Positions 54,482 through 64,000 of a stretch of 64,000 bases of DNA are shown in pieces (within the stretch, counting starts at the first letter, position 1; each line of letters opens with the position of its first letter). The DNA comes from Thauera chlorobenzoica. Lineage in GTDB: Bacteria > Pseudomonadota > Gammaproteobacteria > Burkholderiales > Rhodocyclaceae. The DNA is taken from contig NZ_CP018839.1 of assembly GCF_001922305.1 (NCBI RefSeq), positions 1,488,001 through 1,552,000 of the forward strand. Reading direction: 5' to 3'. The translations under genes and the position numbers were made by a program. A model generated the notes under the pieces. It did no database searches, was not told the DNA's origin, and saw nothing but the letters and a program-made list of their open reading frames with translations.

Positions 54482-55713
54482 ATGAGAGCGCTCGATTGCA
54501 CGACGGCAGCACCCTGTCCGCCATCCCGCCTGCGCATCGCGCTGGTGACCGAAACCTTTCCGCCCGAAGTAAACGGGGTGGCGATGACGCTCGAACGGAT
54601 GATCGACGGCTTGGTCGAGCGCGGCTACGACATGCAGCTGGTGCGTCCGCGACAGGACTCCGACTCCACCGCGGCGGGCGCGCGTGGATTCGATGAAGTA
54701 CTGGTGCGGGGCTTGAAGCTGCCGCGCTACGATGGGCTCAGGTTCGGTCTGCCGGCCCGTTCTCGATTGCTGCGCGAGTGGTCGCGGCGGCGTCCTGACC
54801 TGGTGCACGTGGCGACCGAAGGCCCCCTCGGTTGGAGCGCGGTGACGGCGGCGAACACGCTGCGTGTGCCGGTGACATCGGACTTCCATACCAATTTCGA
54901 CCGTTACAGCGCGCATTACGGCATCGGCTGGCTGCGCCGGCCGGTAGCCGCCTATCTGCGCCGTTTCCATAACCGCAGCGCCACCACCTACGTGCCGACG
55001 GCCGCGCTGGCGCGCAGCCTGGGCGACCAGGGCTATGCGCGGGTGGAAGCCATCGGGCGCGGAGTCGATACCGCGCTGTTCGATCCGCTGCGGCGCAGCG
55101 AAGCCTTGCGCCGGGATTGGGGCCTTGCCCCTGGCGGCCTCGCCGTGATCAGCGTCGGACGCCTCGCCCCGGAAAAAACCTCGACCTGGTGCTGCGCGCC
55201 TTTACTGCGATCCGTGAGCAGCGGGCCGATGCCCGGTTGATCCTGGTCGGTGACGGTCCCCTTCGCGCTACGCTGGCCCGTACCTGCCCCGATGCGGTCC
55301 TGGCCGGAACCCGGCACCGTGAAGACCTGGCCGCGCATTACGCTTCATCCGACCTGTTTCTCTTTCCCAGCCTGACCGAAACGTTCGGCAACGTCACCCT
55401 GGAAGCGATGGCGAGCGGCGTGTGTACGCTGGCCTACGGCTACGCCGCCGCCGCCGAGACGATCCGGGATCTGGGCAACGGCGCCGTGGTGCGCTGCGGT
55501 GATGAGGACGGTTTCATCGAACGGGCGATCCAGCTGGCTGTAAATGACCGGCTTCGTGCCGAGCTGGGAGAGGCTGCTCGGCGCAGCGCCGAGGGCCTGA
55601 GCTGGGGGCACGTCGTCGACACTTTTGCTGATGCGCTGCTCCGTGCCTGGCGCCGCGGTGGGGCTGCGCAGCCGTGGCCGGCCGCGACTGGCGCCGGAGG
55701 GCGTGCCGACTGA
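54482..55713 (+). pseudogene. GT4-type glycosyltransferase, frameshifted in an A run
   Basis: The first frame (54482-55240) gives a GT4 N-terminal domain (ALVTETFPPEVNGVAMTLERM, VTSDFHTNFDRYSAHYG) to VGRLAPEK; the second (up to 55713) continues with NLDLVLRAF, LVGDGPLRATL and TETFGNVTLEAMASG. The join lies in six A at 55173-55178 (GGAAAAAACC). Seven A would restore a continuous 410-residue enzyme like the GDP-mannose-dependent mannosyltransferases, and a ribosomal -1 slip at this site does the same. It may be a true mutation, programmed slippage or an assembly error. The stop of the second frame overlaps the ATG of the next gene (TGATG). Confidence 0.8.
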
Positions 55714-56477
55714 TGCCGGCGGTGCGCTCCGTTTTCATTTCCGACGTGCATCTGGGCACGCGCGCCTGCCAGGCCGAAAATCTGCTCGCTTTTTTGAAGG
55801 AGTTCGAATCCGAGCACCTCTACCTGCTCGGCGACATCATCGACTTCTGGGCGATGAACCGCAGCGTGCAGTGGGCCCCGGCGCACAATACCGTGGTGCA
55901 GAAGGTGCTGCGCCGCGCCCGCCACGGTTGCACCGTGGTCTTCATCCCCGGCAACCACGACGAGGCCCTGCGCGATTACGCCGGCGTCACCTTCGGCGAC
56001 ATCCGGGTGGAATCCGAATGTGAACACGAGACGATCGATGGCCGTCGCTACTGGCTGATCCACGGTGACGAATACGACCAGGTCACGCGTCACCACCGCT
56101 GGGTGGCGGTGCTCGGCGATGTCGCCTACAACGCCCTGGTCCGGCTCAACCATCTGCTGTCGCGGGCACGTCGGCTGCTGCACATGCCGGGCTACTGGTC
56201 GCTGGCCGGGTACGCGAAGCAGAAAGTGAAGAAGGCGGTGGGCTTCATCTTCGACTTCGAGGACAGCATGGCGCACGCCGCTCAGTTGCGTGGCGTGGAT
56301 GGGGTGATCTGCGGCCACATCCACTGGGCCTCCGACCGCCGGATCGGCAAGGTCCGCTATCTGAACTGTGGCGACTGGGTCGACTCGTGCAGCGCGGTCG
56401 TCGAACACTTCGACGGCCGCCTCGAAGTCGTGCATTGGCGGGGGATGAAAAGCGGTCCCAGCGTGCAGATGGGATAG
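55713..56477 (+). CDS. LpxH-like UDP-2,3-diacylglucosamine diphosphatase family phosphoesterase
   Basis: 254 residues, a calcineurin-type metallophosphatase. Metal-binding motifs are ISDVHLG (D), YLLGDIIDFW (GD), FIPGNHDE (GNHD), LIHGDEYD (H) and ICGHIHWASD (GHIH). The branch is close to LpxH, which makes lipid X in lipid A synthesis, but it is likely a paralogue because it is paired with a glycosyltransferase; a role in glycolipid or envelope phospholipid handling is inferred. CGGAGGGC precedes the start and the ATG overlaps the glycosyltransferase stop, so translation depends on reaching that stop. The CRISPR array begins 65 bases after. Confidence 0.87.
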   Translation: MPAVRSVFISDVHLGTRACQAENLLAFLKEFESEHLYLLGDIIDFWAMNRSVQWAPAHNTVVQKVLRRARHGCTVVFIPGNHDEALRDYAGVTFGDIRVESECEHETIDGRRYWLIHGDEYDQVTRHHRWVAVLGDVAYNALVRLNHLLSRARRLLHMPGYWSLAGYAKQKVKKAVGFIFDFEDSMAHAAQLRGVDGVICGHIHWASDRRIGKVRYLNCGDWVDSCSAVVEHFDGRLEVVHWRGMKSGPSVQMG

Positions 56478-56542
56478 GTTGGCAGAGGCGACAACAAGGT
56501 GGCTGACAGCAACGACGGTGGTGATGTCGTGCACCCGAGCAA

Positions 56543-56574
56543 GTTTTAGTCCGCGCGCCCGCGCGGGGCGGGAC
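56543..56574 (-). repeat. Decayed leader-distal CRISPR repeat
   Basis: A 32-base copy of the repeat with five differences from the others (positions 5, 7, 11, 20 and 29 as written on the plus strand). A normal-length 34-base spacer (56575-56608) separates it from the first perfect repeat. Decay of the terminal repeat marks the old, leader-distal end of the array. Confidence 0.9.
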
Positions 56575-56608
56575 TCACGGTGCACTGGTACTGCGGGTCG
56601 GTGGGCTC

Positions 56609-60164
<3,556 letters not shown>

Positions 60165-60455
60165 TCATAAGATCAGTGGGCTGTTGAGATCCAGTACAGC
60201 CTTGGCGCCGATGTGCTCGATCCGAGCTTGCCAGTGCTTGCCGAGATAGTAAAAACGCAGGCTGTCCTGGACAGGATCGATCAGGTCGATCAGCCTTTGC
60301 TTGAGCATGACCCACTGAGCTGGATCGACCTCGATCTCAAACACCGAGTATTGCACCCGCTGGCCATAGTCTCGGCATGCTTTGGCCACCCGGCGTAGGC
60401 GCCGGTCTCCACCCGTCTCCCGGGTGCTGACGTCGTAACTTACCAGCACCATCAT
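60165..60455 (-). CDS. cas2: CRISPR adaptation protein Cas2
   Basis: 96 residues. The ferredoxin-like fold opens with MMVLVSYDVSTRETGGDRRL (conserved Asp at residue 8), then VQYSVFEIEVDPAQWVML, typical of type I-C Cas2. It forms the adaptation complex with Cas1. It lies nearest the leader, 9 bases after cas1. Confidence 0.97.
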   Translation of the reverse strand: MMVLVSYDVSTRETGGDRRLRRVAKACRDYGQRVQYSVFEIEVDPAQWVMLKQRLIDLIDPVQDSLRFYYLGKHWQARIEHIGAKAVLDLNSPLIL

Positions 60456-60464
60456 GTGGGTGCC

Positions 60465-61505
60465 CTACTTCCACAGAAATGGTGGGTAGGCGTCCAGGTC
60501 GCCACGGAGGTGGCGCGCCAGCAGTTGCGCCTGTAGCGCAGGAAAGAGCCCGAGTGGCGCCTTCTCTTCAAAGAATGCATGCCACAACTCTTCGCGTTTG
60601 CGTTCCTGATAGGCGGTCAGCACGGTCTTGCGCGAATCCTCTTTGAGCAGTACGGCACCGTTGTCGAGTGTCACGAAGTCGCGTTCATCCAGTTGTCTGC
60701 GGTTCAGTAGTGACAGAGCAAGGCGGTCTGCCAGGAGCGGACGAAACTCTTCGACCAGGTCGAGCGCCAGGCTTGGTCTGCCAGGGCGATCCCGGTGTAG
60801 AAAACCGACTGCAGGGTCCAGCCCTGCCGCCTCCAGTGCCGACCGGCAGTCATGAGTCAGCAACGTGTACAGGAAGGATAACAAGGCGTTGACGGCGTCT
60901 TTCGGGGGGCGCCGACTGCGGCCGTTGAAACGCAACGCAGGCTTCCCCGCTCGGATCAAGTGATTGAACACGCCGAAGTAGGCCTGGGCCGCTTCCCCCT
61001 CAAGGCCGCGCAGTGCATTCAGTTCAGTTTCGATCAGCAATCGTTCGGCAATACGCCGTAGCCGTTCCCGCGCTCGTGCGAGCGCCAGGCGGGCAGATTC
61101 ATCCATGCTGTCGCCGTGATCACGCACGGCGCGGCTCACGACTGCGCGCTGGTTATGTACCTTGCCCAGCAGCAGGTTGCGCACGATTGCGGCGCATCCA
61201 GCCGGATCGTCACTGCGCCGGTATTGCTCGCGCCGCAGTAGGACGTTGCCCGATACGGGCCCTTCTACGCGTGCCAGGAACCGGCCGTTCATGGACAGAA
61301 AACACACGCTGATGCCCTGTTCGGCGCAGTAGCCCAGCAGCGGCGGTGAGACCAGCACGCGGCCGATGCAGACGAGGCTCTCGAGCATGTGCGCGGGCAG
61401 ACGGGCGCGCTCGTTGCCCTCGACCTCCATGACGATGTTGGCGCCGTCCTTCTTAAGCCAGGCGCCCTCGGTGGTGACGTACAAGGTATTGAGTTGCCGG
61501 CGCAT
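60465..61505 (-). CDS. cas1: CRISPR integrase Cas1
   Basis: 346 residues, I-C type. It begins MRRQLNTLYVTTEGAWLKKDG; the C-terminal helical part carries the metal ligands in GLEGEAAQAYFGVF (Glu), FLHRDRPGRPSLALDLVEEFRP (His and Glu/Asp). Integrates spacers at the leader end. Three bases separate it from cas4; order cas4-cas1-cas2 is the standard I-C adaptation module. The active-site residues all look intact. Confidence 0.97.
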   Translation of the reverse strand: MRRQLNTLYVTTEGAWLKKDGANIVMEVEGNERARLPAHMLESLVCIGRVLVSPPLLGYCAEQGISVCFLSMNGRFLARVEGPVSGNVLLRREQYRRSDDPAGCAAIVRNLLLGKVHNQRAVVSRAVRDHGDSMDESARLALARARERLRRIAERLLIETELNALRGLEGEAAQAYFGVFNHLIRAGKPALRFNGRSRRPPKDAVNALLSFLYTLLTHDCRSALEAAGLDPAVGFLHRDRPGRPSLALDLVEEFRPLLADRLALSLLNRRQLDERDFVTLDNGAVLLKEDSRKTVLTAYQERKREELWHAFFEEKAPLGLFPALQAQLLARHLRGDLDAYPPFLWK

Positions 61506-61508
61506 TCT

Positions 61509-62141
61509 TCAGTCCTCGTGCTTCAACTGCCGGCGCAGCCAGCCTTCGACTCCGGCAGCACGCGCCAGCAGCCGCGGCTGGCACAGATCGATCAGCGAGC
61601 AAGCGTCACAGCGTCCGACATCGTAGGTCGCGGTCGGTGTGCGCCCGGCGTCGATCATGACGCGGGTGTCGCGAATGACGGCCAGGGTCAGGCTACGCAA
61701 CGCATCGTCGAACACAACGACCTGCCGCCGGCGCGGCGTGCCGTAAAAGAGCGCTCCCTCCACCACCTTCACGCCGAACATGGCCTCGAGGCATAGTGCC
61801 TGGGCGCACAGTTGCACCTCGTCGGCGCGATGCGCCTTGGGCCGGCCGCGCTTGTATTCCACCGGATAGGGACACTCGCCCTCGTCGCCGGAGTGGAACT
61901 CCACTGCATCGGCCACGCCGGCGATGCCCAGTTCGGCATTGGAGAGCGGCATCGCCGTGACCGTGCGCACGCCGTGGCGCCGTTCCACCATCGGCTTGTC
62001 GGCGCGATCGTGGAGCAGGCGCCCCTCGGCGGTATGGCGGTTCTCCGCCCACAGCCGCTCGACATGGATCAGCGCACACTGGCGCGGGCAGTACAGGAAA
62101 TGCTGAAGGGCGGAGATGGGGATGGGATCGTCCTCGTCCAT
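61509..62141 (-). CDS. cas4: CRISPR-associated exonuclease Cas4
   Basis: 210 residues. A RecB-like nuclease with iron-sulfur cysteines: one in LYCPRQCALIH near the start and three in CDACSLIDLC near the end. GVADAVEFH and YPVEYKRGRPK are nuclease motifs (D, E-x-K). Cas4 trims prespacers and sets the PAM and orientation. The ATG at 62141 is chosen; an in-frame extension to 62231 overlaps cas7 and has no similarity. Confidence 0.94.
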   Translation of the reverse strand: MDEDDPIPISALQHFLYCPRQCALIHVERLWAENRHTAEGRLLHDRADKPMVERRHGVRTVTAMPLSNAELGIAGVADAVEFHSGDEGECPYPVEYKRGRPKAHRADEVQLCAQALCLEAMFGVKVVEGALFYGTPRRRQVVVFDDALRSLTLAVIRDTRVMIDAGRTPTATYDVGRCDACSLIDLCQPRLLARAAGVEGWLRRQLKHED

Positions 62142-62160
62142 CCTTCGGCGCTCCGTTCCC

Positions 62161-63039
62161 TTACAGGTACTCGCGCACGCCGACGCCACGCGGCAACGCC
62201 TCTGCATCGACGCTGATGCGGTAATCGGCAAAGCTGCGCGCGGGGCGGTCCTCGTCGGTCGCCCGCGCCACCCGCACGGTGTCGAACAGCACGTGGGCAG
62301 GCGCGTCGCCCATCGCGCTCTGGTGCTCGAACACGATCAGCTTGCGCGCCGCCATTTCGCCGCGGGCGGCGGAGCGGTCGTGCTCGAACATGTTGATGAG
62401 GGCGCGCCACAGCAGTTGCAGGTCGTCGCCGGAAAAGCCGGTGCGCTCGGCCAGCTTGGCGGAAACGAAGCCGTGCGCCCGGTACAGCCCGTAGGGCAGG
62501 ATGTGCTTGCGCCCCATGGTGCGGTTGTCGCCGCTCTGCGCCTCGGCCTCCTTCTCGGTGGTGACCGCCATGCGGGTGATCGAGATTTCCAGCGGCAGGA
62601 CGGGCTCGATCGAGGTGGCAAAACCCAGTTGCACCGGGCCGCGCACCTGGCCGGCGTTGACGCCGGTGGTCATGACCGCGCCGAAGGTGCGCACGTCGAA
62701 GAAGTTGGCGCACATCCAGGCGGTGACCTCGCGCGCCCTGGCTTCGTCCTTGGGCAGTTTCTTGTCCTCGGGCTTGATCTCCAGCGCGTCGTAGGCGCGC
62801 TTGTGCTGGTTGTTCAGGACCGCCTTCTCCTGCATGTAGATCGCGTAGCCGGGGCCGCCTTCCTTGTCCAGCGTCACGAAGTTGCGGATCTTGCGCTTGA
62901 GGGCGACGTCGGTCACCAGGCCGCGGTTGGTTTCCGGGTCCAGGCGCGGCAGGTTGCCGGCGTCGGGGTCGCCGTTGGGATTGCCGTTGGTGACGTCGAA
63001 CAGGTAGACGAATTCGTAGCGATGGGCGATGGCCGTCAT
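62161..63039 (-). CDS. cas7c: Type I-C Cascade backbone subunit Cas7 (Csd2)
   Basis: 292 residues. It begins [55 protein letters not shown], a strongly conserved Csd2 start, and includes [21 protein letters not shown] and [17 protein letters not shown]. Multiple copies coat the crRNA in the Cascade complex. The ATG shares one base with the cas8c stop (TGATG), and cas4 follows 19 bases later. Confidence 0.96.
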   Translation of the reverse strand: MTAIAHRYEFVYLFDVTNGNPNGDPDAGNLPRLDPETNRGLVTDVALKRKIRNFVTLDKEGGPGYAIYMQEKAVLNNQHKRAYDALEIKPEDKKLPKDEARAREVTAWMCANFFDVRTFGAVMTTGVNAGQVRGPVQLGFATSIEPVLPLEISITRMAVTTEKEAEAQSGDNRTMGRKHILPYGLYRAHGFVSAKLAERTGFSGDDLQLLWRALINMFEHDRSAARGEMAARKLIVFEHQSAMGDAPAHVLFDTVRVARATDEDRPARSFADYRISVDAEALPRGVGVREYL

Positions 63040-64000
63040 CAGAGGGCTCCTTCGGTCTCGGTTTTGGTGGGGCCGGCCGCGTCGCCGGCGGCGTCGTGCT
63101 TGGTGAAATGCGCCTGGGACTGGTGGTAGTAGCCGATGGCGAAGCGGCCCTGGTCCTCGATGCGCAGGCTGCGTGGGAATTCGTCGGGCAGCCCGGCGAC
63201 AATCTCGCGGATCTCCTTCTCCAGCGTCACCGCCTGGCCGGGGCGCTCCTTGCGCAGCTTGCCCATGTGGTTCTGGGTGTTGCGCAGCAGGACCGGAAAG
63301 ATCGCCGCCGGCGTGGCCGAGGCTGCGCCGTAGTAGCGGTCGCGGATGGTGGCGTTGACCTGCCCGCCGAGCGCGCTGCGCTGCACGTATTCCAGCACCG
63401 CGAACAGCCGGCCGAGCAGGTAGCCGGGCTGGGTGGATTGCTTGTCTAGACTCACGGAGATCTCCTCGTCGGAAGTACGGATGCCCAGGCGGCGCTCGCG
63501 CACCAGGACACCCTTGCAGATCGCGGCACGCATGCCGGAAAGATTGCCGTCGCTGCGGATGCGCATCACTGTGCTGGCGAGCAGGCTGCGCGGATACAGG
63601 CCACCGCCGAGGATGGCGCGCATGGTTTCGCCGATCAGGTTGCCGAAGGCGTCGTCGGCCTTCGGCTTCGCCCCCTCGCGGTTGGGCACGGTCGCCAGCA
63701 GCAGACGGTATACGGTGGGCTCAACGCGCCACGGCAGCGGCTCGATGCGCAGGTCCTGCGCATGCTGCGCCAGCCGTTTGGCGAACACCTCCAGCGTATC
63801 CGCCTGCCAGTAGCGCACCGACAGCCGCGAGGCATTCGGCGCCAGGCCGAGCACGTACATGCGGGTGCCGGGGGCGAGATCGGGATCGAGTTCGGCCAGC
63901 GGCCTGCCCTTGCCCAAGTCGTCCAGCACCACGCGCAGGCGCTCGGCCTCGCTGTCGTCGTCCGGCGGAGAGAATAGGCTGGCGAGGAAGTCCTCCGCCG
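63039..64000 (-). CDS. cas8c: Type I-C Cascade large subunit Cas8c (Csd1), partial
   Basis: The frame is open through the right edge of the window, so only the C-proximal 320 residues are seen. They include [27 protein letters not shown] (ahead of residue M/V at 63932), [19 protein letters not shown] and the C-terminal [20 protein letters not shown], all of Csd1/Cas8c. It recognises the PAM and, in I-C, also supplies Cas11 from an internal start in the 3' part of the gene. cas5c and cas3 are expected further right. Confidence 0.95.
   Translation of the reverse strand, partial: AEDFLASLFSPPDDDSEAERLRVVLDDLGKGRPLAELDPDLAPGTRMYVLGLAPNASRLSVRYWQADTLEVFAKRLAQHAQDLRIEPLPWRVEPTVYRLLLATVPNREGAKPKADDAFGNLIGETMRAILGGGLYPRSLLASTVMRIRSDGNLSGMRAAICKGVLVRERRLGIRTSDEEISVSLDKQSTQPGYLLGRLFAVLEYVQRSALGGQVNATIRDRYYGAASATPAAIFPVLLRNTQNHMGKLRKERPGQAVTLEKEIREIVAGLPDEFPRSLRIEDQGRFAIGYYHQSQAHFTKHDAAGDAAGPTKTETEGAL

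Overview
The window is high-GC, densely packed bacterial DNA. Gene content suggests a betaproteobacterium of the Rhodocyclales/Zoogloeaceae kind (Thauera/Azoarcus-like): split PntAA/PntAB/PntB transhydrogenase, etfBA, a DUF1302/DUF1329/MMPL envelope cluster, siaABCD, ADP-forming acyl-CoA synthetase with enoyl-CoA hydratase, many c-di-GMP proteins and a type I-C CRISPR-Cas locus. The genus is an inference from style and content; no rRNA or other marker is present. I saw no tRNA, rRNA, insertion sequence or prophage.

Layout. 0-9.4 kb: a PAS sensor kinase diverges from an apparent operon (DUF1302 barrel-like protein, DUF1329 periplasmic protein, YCF48 propeller, MMPL/RND permease, universal stress protein) that looks like an envelope-spanning trafficking system for a hydrophobic compound, preceded by an 18-bp perfect palindrome that could be its operator. 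9.5-14.4 kb: electron-transfer flavoprotein etfBA, split by a hairpin-rich intergenic element, then pntAA-pntAB-pntB. 14.6-18 kb: macrodomain hydrolase, a divergent PRPP synthetase, a NamZ-type muramidase and a DOMON-like protein. 18-26.4 kb: two divergent giant signalling genes, a 1902-residue MASE1-CHASE-PAS-kinase-receiver-Hpt-receiver-EAL protein and a PAS-GAF-GGDEF-EAL protein. 26.4-33 kb: MscS channel, a HAD-GT20 fusion best explained as glucosylglycerol-phosphate synthase/phosphatase (osmoprotection), a small secreted protein, a SulP anion transporter with a tandem USP. 33-43.1 kb: trpS, a divergent class A penicillin-binding protein, a CbbR/CmpR-like LysR regulator facing an SbtA-like bicarbonate transporter, an MFS transporter and a secreted subtilase. 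43.3-50.4 kb: PACE efflux protein, murB, a methyltransferase, enoyl-CoA hydratase, acyl-CoA synthetase (NDP-forming) and a periplasmic-facing sulfatase/phosphoglycerol-transferase-like enzyme.

50.5-56.5 kb: a complete siaABCD operon on the minus strand (phosphatase SiaA, kinase SiaB, adaptor SiaC with a threonine at residue 68, diguanylate cyclase SiaD with an I-site), a signalling cassette known from Pseudomonas to control aggregation and biofilm. It diverges from a glycosyltransferase gene broken by a one-base shift in a run of six A, coupled to an LpxH-like phosphatase.

56.5-64 kb: a type I-C CRISPR array of 51 identical 32-bp repeats plus one decayed terminal repeat, followed by an AT-richer leader and cas2, cas1, cas4, cas7 and the 3' part of cas8c on the minus strand. 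cas5 and cas3 should lie beyond the right edge. The array carries a perfect tandem duplication of five repeat-spacer units, a second three-spacer duplication, and a pair of near-identical spacers differing by one base at one end.
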